Below, in pieces: positions 14,522 to 20,648 of a stretch of 32,926 bases of DNA. The stretch is from Candidatus Omnitrophota bacterium (lineage in GTDB: Bacteria > Omnitrophota > Gorgyraeia > Zapsychrales > Zapsychraceae), in the NCBI GenBank assembly GCA_016214285.1, contig JACROV010000017.1, positions 1 to 32,926 on the forward strand. The letters are read 5' to 3'. Each line of letters starts with the position of its first letter. Position 1 is the stretch's first letter. A program made the position numbers and the translations under genes. The notes beneath the pieces were generated by a model. It saw nothing but the letters and a program-made list of their open reading frames with translations, searched no databases and was not told the DNA's origin.

Positions 14522-15211
14522 ATGAGCAAAGTCTATCCAAACTCTCCACTAGTTGAAGTTGTTTTTGAGATTCGATATCCAGCAGATTTATCAATAAAAT
14601 GCAATATCGATAAATATGCTCATCGGATAAAAAATAAATTCCCGCTGATTGTTCCCCATCCCGAGTTAGCTGCCCACCTGTATGCATTTAGTAATAATCA
14701 AAATACCGAGATAGTAAAAGTCGGACTAGATAGATTTTCGTATCATGCGAAAGAATATAAGAATGGCTTTGAGTCTTTTGAAAAGATCGCATTACAACAT
14801 GTAAGTGAATTTATTGAAATTTACAAGATTGAAACCACGGTTAGAACAGGCCTCAGATACATTAATCATATCCCTATAGTTAAAGTCAATGGATGTATTC
14901 CGCTGGAGCGATATTTAAACTTTGATTATAAACTGCCCGGTACCGGATCAATGCCGAATAAATATGAATTACTCCATACCATTCTTGTGGTTAAGGTGGG
15001 GGATGGTAAGTTACAAATAGTTATCGAATATAGGGAAAAACCAGACCTGATCAATTCTGAAATTTTAGTCTTAGATTTCGACTATTTTTTAACCGGCCAG
15101 CTAAAAAGTAGTGAAGTAAATTGTCATATCCAGGAATCACACACGCATACTAAAAAAATATTCGAAGATTTAATAACCGATGAGTATCGTCGAGTTATGG
15201 AGAGCGGCTAA
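14522..15211 (+). CDS. TIGR04255-like protein, first gene of a three-gene cassette
   Basis: This 229-aa soluble protein opens with YPNSPLVEVVFEIRY. I recognise this as the N-terminal signature of the sporadically distributed TIGR04255 family, whose function is not established. It continues with a mixed alpha/beta pattern (TTVRTGLRYINHI near residue 115, then two long strands VIEYREKPDL and EILVLDFDYFL). There is no signal or membrane segment. Base composition is clearly AT-richer than in flanking genes. The stop overlaps the next start (TAATG), so the three genes form a tight unit. A TATAAT occurs at 14472-14477 and a TATACT at 14506-14511 upstream, without clear -35 boxes. It is intact, unlike its neighbours on the left. 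Confidence 0.75.
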   Translation: MSKVYPNSPLVEVVFEIRYPADLSIKCNIDKYAHRIKNKFPLIVPHPELAAHLYAFSNNQNTEIVKVGLDRFSYHAKEYKNGFESFEKIALQHVSEFIEIYKIETTVRTGLRYINHIPIVKVNGCIPLERYLNFDYKLPGTGSMPNKYELLHTILVVKVGDGKLQIVIEYREKPDLINSEILVLDFDYFLTGQLKSSEVNCHIQESHTHTKKIFEDLITDEYRRVMESG

Positions 15212-15612
15212 TGACAGTTCTTACGTGTGATCCTGATCTGCAGGAAAAACAGGATTTTTTCTCCGCTATCGCCAGGAAAAAGGAGTCATTGCATATCTCT
15301 GTCCCGGTTTTTGATCCGCTTCCTGCTTCAACAGTAGTTATCTATACGATTTTTTTTGTGAATTACCCAACGATTAAATTTTTTAAGCCAATAAAGCTTG
15401 TATTCGAGCGCGGGGCTGAAACGGGTGCGTATATTATCGGAAATGAAGAGTTTAATAAATATGGTATCGGCAAGACAAAAGAGGATGCCCTAAAAGAATT
15501 TGAACAGAATGTTGTTTCAGATTATTTTGATTTAAAAATGTCCGATCATAATAAGCTTACACAAGACGCGAAAGATTTATTGATGATATACGGCGGGTAT
15601 TTTTCAGAGTGA
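15211..15612 (+). CDS. HicB-like small protein, second gene of the cassette
   Basis: I do not know this 133-aa protein by name. Residues about 65-110 (KLVFERGAETGAYIIGNEEF, then KYGIGKTKEDALKEFEQNVV) have the strand-strand-helix pattern of HicB/UPF0150-like antitoxins, where a GxGxTxxEAL motif begins the helix. The C-terminal part (KLTQDAKDLLMIYGGYF) looks helical. There is no DNA-binding domain that I can see. The position, between a TIGR04255-like gene and a HicA-like gene with overlaps at both ends, supports an antitoxin or regulatory role. That function is inference. The translated product is complete. Confidence 0.62.
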   Translation: MTVLTCDPDLQEKQDFFSAIARKKESLHISVPVFDPLPASTVVIYTIFFVNYPTIKFFKPIKLVFERGAETGAYIIGNEEFNKYGIGKTKEDALKEFEQNVVSDYFDLKMSDHNKLTQDAKDLLMIYGGYFSE

Positions 15613-15908
15613 GCATAATTCCTAAAAAAGATTTTATAAAAGGGTTACAAGATAAAGGATTTGAATATTCCCCTTCCGGAAGACAGCCCCATGAGAAGTT
15701 GAGATTAATCGTAGATGGAAAGAAAACAGGCATATCAGTTCCCATTTCGCGTGGTTCTAAAATTAAAGAATACGGCAGTGATTTAATTAATCTTGTCAAG
15801 CGGGAGTTGCGATTGGATACTAATAAACAGGTTGTTGATCTTATTGAATGTCCTTTGTCATATGATGATTATGTCAATCATTTGAAAGACAGGGGTGTAA
15901 GGTTTTAA
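15609..15908 (+). CDS. HicA/YcfA-like small protein, third gene of the cassette
   Basis: This 99-aa protein starts at GTG 15609, overlapping the previous stop (GTGA). Residues 5-65 resemble the HicA double-stranded-RNA-binding-like fold: DFIKGLQDKGFEYSPSGRQP, then HEKLRLIVDGKKTGISVPIS. The single histidine (about residue 28) sits where the catalytic HicA histidine would lie. The C-terminal extension DLIECPLSYDDYVNHLKDRG is a motif I have seen in longer YcfA-like proteins. HicA toxins are mRNA interferases held by HicB, so a toxin role is plausible. It is not demonstrated. There is no downstream partner; the next 220 nt hold no gene. Confidence 0.62.
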   Translation: MSIIPKKDFIKGLQDKGFEYSPSGRQPHEKLRLIVDGKKTGISVPISRGSKIKEYGSDLINLVKRELRLDTNKQVVDLIECPLSYDDYVNHLKDRGVRF

Positions 15909-16129
15909 AATTATTTTCCTGACGATACTCTTAAGAAAATCTTGCCATATTAACGGATGGGATGAGTTTAAGAAATACACCCGCCACGCCTATGGGCCGA
16001 AAGGTCTACGCGCATCTCTGGCGGGTTTCCAATTTACAAATCAACCGCTTGATCGAGCTGGGTAATCAAATTCTTTTGATGGTTTTAGACGGGTCATAGG
16101 GCTGGATTGATTGACAAACATAATAGAGT
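15909..16129. other. Gap after the cassette, no supported gene
   Basis: This stretch returns from AT-rich to average composition near 15960. A 45-codon frame (15962-16099) opens with MSLRNTPATPMGRK and has no ribosome site. I do not call it. The right part holds the candidate promoter for the bamD-like gene. The right end of the island is probably between 15908 and about 15960. Confidence 0.5.
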
Positions 16130-16139
16130 ATGCTAAAGT
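16111..16139 (+). promoter_or_regulatory. Candidate sigma70 promoter for the bamD-like gene
   Basis: A perfect TTGACA (16111-16116), a 17-nt spacer and TAAAGT (16134-16139) lie directly before the gene. If this is correct, the start at ATG 16130 overlaps the -10 box and translation would begin at ATG 16148 on an almost leaderless mRNA. Confidence 0.35.
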
Positions 16140-17110
16140 TTGCCAATATGCGTCGAGTTATAATATTAATATTATTCTTTTTGTTGAGCGGCACGACCTT
16201 GGTGCCTTCCCGCGGGTTTGCTTTCTGGGTCTGGACGCCGGAAACCAATAAATGGGTGAACCCCAAATATTCGGTCAAAGATACTCCTTCCGAACAGCTC
16301 GAATACGCCCTTGCCTTTTACAAATCCCAGGAATATAAAGAAGCTATCCAGGAATTGCGCAAGCTGATCGATCATTATCCCCGGGCCCGGGAAGCCGCCG
16401 ACGCCCAATATTACATCGGTGCCTGTTGGGAACAGATGGACAATCCCCAGGAAGCGTTCAAAAGTTACCAGGAGGTGGTCGACAAATATCCCTTTAGCGA
16501 GCGTTCGGCCGAGATCGTCCAGAAGCAGTACGATATCGCCGTGAAGTTGCTTGAAGGCCGGGATAAACGCGGGGTTTTGGCTAAGACGTTCTCCCTCACG
16601 GATTACACGGCCATCGATATATTCAAAGCGGTCATCAAGAACGCCCCTTACGGCAATCTGGCGGCGCCATCACGCTACAAGATCGGATTATATTACCTGG
16701 AAAATGGTTTGTATCAGGAAGCGAGGGATGAATTTGAGAAGGTGATGAACGATTATCCCGAGAGCGAGTGGGCCAAGGCCGCTAAATATCAGATCGCCGT
16801 TTCGGACAGCAAGCGTTCCACCGACGCTCAATACGACCAGAAGATCACGCAGGCCGCGGTCAAAGAATTCAAGGAATTCGCCGAACACTATCCCGACGCG
16901 GAACTTTCCCAGCAGGCCAAAGAGCAGATCCAGGGGTTGCGCGACAAGGAAGCGGAAAGCAATTTCCATATCGCCCAGTTTTACGAGAAGAACAAAAAAT
17001 ATGAATCGGCCAAGATCTATTATCAGAGGATCGTGGATGAGTTCCAGAATTCCCGCTGGACAGCCCAGGCGCTTAACAAGATCCGCGAATTGAGCCAGAA
17101 GGTGCAATGA
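16130..17110 (+). CDS. BamD-like TPR outer-membrane assembly protein
   Basis: This is a periplasmic protein of 326 aa (320 if it starts at ATG 16148, MRRVIILILFFLLSG). The signal peptide appears to end at SRGFA. Tetratricopeptide-type repeats follow through the whole chain, as in BamD/YbgF: LEYALAFYKSQEYKEAIQEL, IDHYPRAREAADAQYYIGAC, YLENGLYQEARDEFEKVM, NDYPESEWAKAAKYQIA. BamD is usually a lipoprotein, but there is no lipobox cysteine here. It may therefore be a soluble or differently anchored variant, or a CpoB-like protein. It is followed at once by an LptE-like lipoprotein (ATGA overlap), which supports an outer-membrane assembly role. A promoter candidate overlaps the start. Confidence 0.8.
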   Translation: MLKFANMRRVIILILFFLLSGTTLVPSRGFAFWVWTPETNKWVNPKYSVKDTPSEQLEYALAFYKSQEYKEAIQELRKLIDHYPRAREAADAQYYIGACWEQMDNPQEAFKSYQEVVDKYPFSERSAEIVQKQYDIAVKLLEGRDKRGVLAKTFSLTDYTAIDIFKAVIKNAPYGNLAAPSRYKIGLYYLENGLYQEARDEFEKVMNDYPESEWAKAAKYQIAVSDSKRSTDAQYDQKITQAAVKEFKEFAEHYPDAELSQQAKEQIQGLRDKEAESNFHIAQFYEKNKKYESAKIYYQRIVDEFQNSRWTAQALNKIRELSQKVQ

Positions 17111-17694
17111 ACAGAGACTATAGACCATCGACTATAGACTATCGACCGGCGTCAGTTATGTTCTCCCGATTTTTCAGGTCTATGGTCTATGGTCTATGGT
17201 CTATGGTCTTGATCGCCGGTTGCGGCTACACCACGAAGTCAACACTTCCTTCCAGCATCAAGACGATCCATGTCGAAACCTTCAAGAACAACATCGATTT
17301 TGCCGCTGAAGGGAGGCGCAATCTCTATTTGCCCCTGCTGGAGATTAAGGTCCGGAACGCGGTTATCAACCGATTTTTATTCGATGGGAATTTGAAGATC
17401 TCCGAGGCCGACAAGGCAGACCTTGTTTTGAAGGGACAGCTCCTGAGTTATGACCGGTCGGCGCTAAGGTATACGGATAATGGCGATGTCCAGGAGTACC
17501 GTGTCCACATTACGGTTTCTTTGGAGATGCACAACGCCCAAAGCGAAGAGGCTGTCTGGACGGAAACAGGGTTTGGGGGGGAAGCGACGTATTTTGTGAC
17601 TGGCGCGTCGGCCAGATCCGAGGAAGCCGCGGTTGAGGACGCCATTACGGACCTTGCCCGCCGGATCGTAGAACGCACGGTGGAGGATTGGTAA
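17107..17694 (+). CDS. LptE-like lipopolysaccharide assembly lipoprotein
   Basis: This 195-aa lipoprotein has lipobox IAGC (Cys39 from the ATGA-coupled start 17107; Cys22 from ATG 17158). The mature N-terminus GYTTKSTLPSSIKTIHVETF and the helix-strand pattern fit LptE, which helps LptD place LPS in the outer membrane. Later strands LVLKGQLLSYDRSALRY and YRVHITVSLEM agree. The start at 17107 overlaps the bamD-like stop. The signal region is encoded by an inverted repeat: the left arm gives NRDYRPSTIDYRP and the right arm gives RSMVYGLWSMVL. LptE homologues are weakly conserved, so the name rests on context as well as sequence. Confidence 0.78.
   Translation: MNRDYRPSTIDYRPASVMFSRFFRSMVYGLWSMVLIAGCGYTTKSTLPSSIKTIHVETFKNNIDFAAEGRRNLYLPLLEIKVRNAVINRFLFDGNLKISEADKADLVLKGQLLSYDRSALRYTDNGDVQEYRVHITVSLEMHNAQSEEAVWTETGFGGEATYFVTGASARSEEAAVEDAITDLARRIVERTVEDW
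17111..17212. repeat. Inverted repeat inside the lptE signal region, word GTCTATGG
   Basis: The left arm ACTATAGACCATCGACTATA and the right arm GGTCTATGGTCTATGGTCTA are complementary in words (CTATAGACC / GGTCTATGG). Both arms are read by the LptE-like frame and encode its charged N-terminus and its hydrophobic core. It is related to family 2. Confidence 0.7.
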
Positions 17695-17699
17695 GAATT

Positions 17700-17822
17700 T
17701 AAAATGCCTAATGACAAATGGTCCAATGTCAAATTAATGACAAATATCCAATGACAAATGACTTAACTCATTTGTCATCGGGCATTAATTTGACATTTTT
17801 CATTTGTTCATTTGACATTAAA
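17700..17822. repeat. Inverted repeat, word AATGACAAATG (family 4 variant)
   Basis: The left arm is AATGACAAATGGTCCAATGT, then CAAATATCCAATGACAAATG. The right arm is CATTTGTCATCGGGCATTAA, then CATTTGTTCATTTGACATT. It fills the gap between the lptE-like gene and holA. It could fold strongly in RNA or DNA. Confidence 0.75.
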
Positions 17823-17846
17823 AAAGTCGTTTGATCTCTCTGCTTT

Positions 17847-18503
17847 ATGACCTATCTCCTGCTGGGTGAAGATTCTCTCGCCAAAGATCAAAAGATCACC
17901 GAGCTAAAAGAAGAAATCCTTCCTTCCACGGATGCCCTCGCGTTCGATTATGAAAGCCTCGATGGCGCTGAAGTGGACGCGCGCGTGCTGCACAAAGCGC
18001 TTCTGGCTCTGCCCGTCATCGGCCGCCGCAGACTGGTCGTCCTTCGTTGCGTACACAAACTCGATGCGCAATCTAAAGAGATACTTTCGCGATGTGCCGC
18101 CCAGAAACGGGATGACATAGTTGTTGTCCTGGAAGCCGGTGATACGCAAGCAACCAACGCCTTTATGAAAAGCCTGGCGGCGCATTCGAAAGTCATCAAC
18201 GTTGCGACCCGCAAACGCCAGAATGTCTTTGATGTGACCAACGCTTTATCGGCGCACGATCCTGTTGAGGCCTGCGCGATATTGAACAATTTATTCGCGC
18301 AAGGGGATCATCCGCTGCAGATCGTGGGCGGGCTGATCTGGTTTTGGGGCAAATCACGGCTCAGATTATCCGATGAAAATTTTCGTAAAGGTTTGGAGGC
18401 GCTTCAGGAAGCGGACCTGAACATCAAACGCAGCCGTCTAAAACCCGAACATGGGGTAGAACTGCTGGTCGTCAAGCTCGCGGGATTATACGGCAAAGGG
18501 TAG
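17847..18503 (+). CDS. holA: DNA polymerase III delta subunit, short form
   Basis: This is the clamp-loader subunit that opens the sliding clamp at replication. It opens with TYLLLGEDSLAKDQKITELK, as in HolA. Domain I then runs to about residue 115, with a strand-rich ALPVIGRRRLVVL and VVVLEAGD. The C-terminal domain is recognisable from LFAQGDHPLQIVGGLIWFW and LQEADLNIKRSRLKPEHGVE. It is 218 aa, against about 340 in typical HolA. The missing part corresponds to the middle lid region (domain II). No frameshift is visible, so it is probably a compact natural form. The gap after it holds a long inverted repeat, opposite rpsT. Confidence 0.82.
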   Translation: MTYLLLGEDSLAKDQKITELKEEILPSTDALAFDYESLDGAEVDARVLHKALLALPVIGRRRLVVLRCVHKLDAQSKEILSRCAAQKRDDIVVVLEAGDTQATNAFMKSLAAHSKVINVATRKRQNVFDVTNALSAHDPVEACAILNNLFAQGDHPLQIVGGLIWFWGKSRLRLSDENFRKGLEALQEADLNIKRSRLKPEHGVELLVVKLAGLYGKG

Positions 18504-18527
18504 CTCTTGAATGACAGGATGGAAGTT

Positions 18528-18710
18528 GATTTTAAATACGAAGCACGAAATCCGAAACAAATTCAAATGGCCAAAACAGCAAAACCCAAACAAAACATTT
18601 TGAATTTAGGATCTTGCCGTTAGGCTCCCTTTGGCCAAAGGCTCCCTGCGGGGAGGAGGAATTTTTAATTTTTTTCGAGTTTCGTGCTTCGAATTTCGAG
18701 TTTGATCGTC
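18528..18710. repeat. Inverted repeat (family 5) with a nested GC-rich element
   Basis: The outer arms are AAATACGAAGCACGAAATCC and GAGTTTCGTGCTTCGAATTT. A copy of family P sits in the middle (18625-18662). It fills the gap between the convergent genes holA and rpsT and could act as a two-way transcription stop. There is no gene here. Confidence 0.75.
18625..18662 (-). repeat. GC-rich palindromic element (family P), copy 2, nested in an inverted repeat
   Basis: On the plus strand it reads AGGCTCCCTTTGGCCAAAGG then CTCCCTGCGGGGAGGAGGA. The second half is identical over about 20 bases to both copies inside aceE. The centre CTTTGGCCAAAG is a 12-bp palindrome. It splits the loop of the surrounding family 5 repeat, so it entered after that repeat formed, or uses it as a safe target. 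Confidence 0.7.
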
Positions 18711-18718
18711 TGTGATTT

Positions 18719-18985
18719 CTAGGCGGAAATGGTCTGGACGAGTTTGCTGAAACGGGCCTTGCGGCGGGAGGCCGTATTGTCGTGCAGGACATGGCGCTTG
18801 GCGGCCTTATCCAGTTTTTTGTAGACCAGTTTTAAAGCGGATCGCGCTTCCGCGACGTTCTTGGCGGTTATCAAAGCCAGAAAATTTTTAATAGTTTTTC
18901 TTAGATCCGTCTTGATATCGAGATTATGCAGATGGTGTCTTCGATTCCTGCGCAGGTCCTTGATGGCGGTTCTTCGTTGTGGCAC
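18719..18985 (-). CDS. rpsT: 30S ribosomal protein S20
   Basis: This 88-aa protein is a basic, helical S20 of the small ribosomal subunit. Typical features are the RRTAIKDLRRNRRHHLHN N-terminus, the TDLRKTIKNFLALI helix, and KNTASRRKAR-like DNTASRRKARFSKL near the end. It starts with GTG 18985. An AAAGGAG site (18994-19000, minus strand) lies 8 nt before it, which fixes the start. A near-consensus promoter lies 49 nt upstream, inside the first codons of murJ. It is transcribed alone and converges on holA. Confidence 0.95.
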   Translation of the reverse strand: MPQRRTAIKDLRRNRRHHLHNLDIKTDLRKTIKNFLALITAKNVAEARSALKLVYKKLDKAAKRHVLHDNTASRRKARFSKLVQTISA

Positions 18986-19033
18986 AGCAATGACTCCTTT
19001 TTGATGACTCGTCCGGCAGAAAATTTATGCACA

Positions 19034-19062
19034 AATATAACAAATAAGGGTATCCGTGTCAA
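19034..19062 (-). promoter_or_regulatory. Sigma70 promoter of rpsT
   Basis: Reading the minus strand: TTGACA (19062-19057), a 17-nt spacer, TATATT (19039-19034). This is close to consensus and correctly placed for rpsT. The -35 box overlaps the GTG start of the divergent murJ gene. Confidence 0.75.
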
Positions 19063-20648
19063 TCAATAAATTGCTCCACAAAGATTCCCACCGTTCCTTG
19101 ATCAAATCGACATCGATCCTTTCGCTGGGGACCTTAAGTTCCCGTATCCTGGGTTTGGCGCGCGACGTTATTGTGGCCAAGCTGCTGGGAACGGGATTCC
19201 GGGCCGACGCTTTTTTTGTGGCTTCCAAGATCCCCAATTTATTCCGGGATCTGGTCGGCGAAGGGGCCATGAACGCCGCCGTCGTGCCGGTTTTGTCCGA
19301 ATACAAGGAAAAAGAGGATATAAAGACCTTTTGGGAATTTGCCAATACCCTTTTGGTCTGGTCCATGATCGTTTTAAGTGCGATCACCATTTCAGGCATC
19401 ATCGCCGCGCCGGTGGTCGTTCGGGTGATCGCGCCGGGGTTCATGGCGGACCCGGAAAAACTTGCCTTGACCATCAATCTGACCCGGTTCATGTTCCCGT
19501 ATCTGATCTTCATCGGGCTGACCGCTTACAGCATGGGGATCCTGTTCTCATTTCGTTCTTTTGCGGTCCCCGCCTTCAGCCCGTGTCTTTTGAACATTGC
19601 CATGATCGTGGCCGTGCTGATCTATTCCCGCGCCATGCGGGATCCTGTTCTGGGGTTGGCCATCGGGGTGCTGGCAGGCGGGGTCCTGCAGCTCGCGGCC
19701 CAATGGATACCGTTGATCAGGATGGGCATGCCTTGTCGAAGGCCGAAAACTTTGCGCCATCCGGGGGCCGTCAAGATCGGAAGGCTTCTTATCCCGCGCC
19801 TGTTAGGCGGCGGCGTGTACCAGCTGTCCATTCTGCTCGACACCTTTTGCGCTTCCCTTTCATCGATCGTCGGGCAGGGAGGGATCTCCGCCATTTATTA
19901 CGCCAACCGTATTATCCAGGGCCCCATGGGCATTTTCGGCGTGGCGATGGCCTCGGCGGTCTTGCCCACGCTCTCCGGGCTGTTTCACCGCAACGACGTC
20001 GCTTCCCTCAAGCGGACGATCATATTTTCGCTGGAAAATATCTTTTTCGTGATGTGTCCGAGCATGGTCGTCCTGGTCCTGCTTTCGGAGCCCATCATCC
20101 GGATCTTTTTTGAAAGGGGGGAATTTGGCTTATATTCGACGATGATCACCTCCTCGGCGCTTTCCTATTACGCGATAGGGCTGTTAAGTTTCGGCGGGAT
20201 CAAGATCCTGGTATCGGTCTTTTACGCCCTGCAGGACACCAGGACGCCCGCCCTGGTGGCGGCGTTTTGCCTGGCTATTAACGCGACTTTGAATTTTATT
20301 CTTATGTTTCCGCTGAAGGTCAGCGGTATCGCGCTTGCCAGCGCCGTTGCCGGGACGGCGGATTTCCTCATTTTGTTTTATATCCTGGATAAACGTTTGG
20401 GCGGATTTGACACGGATCTGTTCCGGTATTTTTTCAAGGTTTTCACGGCGGCGGCCATGACCGGCGTGACTGTCTTCTGGCTTTGGCAGTATCTCACTTT
20501 TATCCATGCGATCTTAAGGTTTGTTATTATCGGTGTTGCCGGGATCTGTGTCTACGAAGCGATCTGCCTGGCCTTTCGCGTCGATCAGGCGCGCAAGATT
20601 TGGGATTGGGTTAGAGGCGTGAAACATGAATATCCAGGAAAGAATTAG
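19056..20648 (+). CDS. murJ: Lipid II flippase MurJ (MviN family)
   Basis: This 530-aa polytopic protein has about 14 membrane segments and the MOP-superfamily features of MurJ: SRILGLARDVIVAKLLGTGF with the conserved Arg residues, VRVIAPGFMADPEKLALT, and ISAIYYANRIIQGPMGIFGVAMA. It flips the peptidoglycan precursor lipid II across the inner membrane. The start is GTG 19056 with AAGGG (19046-19050) before it; the -35 box of the divergent rpsT promoter overlaps this start. The end overlaps uvrC by 23 nt, so the two are co-transcribed. A 260-codon frame in +1 register over the gene is a shadow. Confidence 0.94.
   Translation: MSINKLLHKDSHRSLIKSTSILSLGTLSSRILGLARDVIVAKLLGTGFRADAFFVASKIPNLFRDLVGEGAMNAAVVPVLSEYKEKEDIKTFWEFANTLLVWSMIVLSAITISGIIAAPVVVRVIAPGFMADPEKLALTINLTRFMFPYLIFIGLTAYSMGILFSFRSFAVPAFSPCLLNIAMIVAVLIYSRAMRDPVLGLAIGVLAGGVLQLAAQWIPLIRMGMPCRRPKTLRHPGAVKIGRLLIPRLLGGGVYQLSILLDTFCASLSSIVGQGGISAIYYANRIIQGPMGIFGVAMASAVLPTLSGLFHRNDVASLKRTIIFSLENIFFVMCPSMVVLVLLSEPIIRIFFERGEFGLYSTMITSSALSYYAIGLLSFGGIKILVSVFYALQDTRTPALVAAFCLAINATLNFILMFPLKVSGIALASAVAGTADFLILFYILDKRLGGFDTDLFRYFFKVFTAAAMTGVTVFWLWQYLTFIHAILRFVIIGVAGICVYEAICLAFRVDQARKIWDWVRGVKHEYPGKN

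Noticed and set aside
15962-16099. 45-codon frame after the cassette
   Set aside because: No ribosome site, no recognisable domain, and an alternative frame over the same DNA is equally open.
19331-20113. 260-codon open frame on the plus strand over murJ
   Set aside because: It lies in another frame of a clear 530-aa membrane protein, and its product is Arg/His/Gly-rich with no domain. It is a shadow of GC-biased coding DNA.
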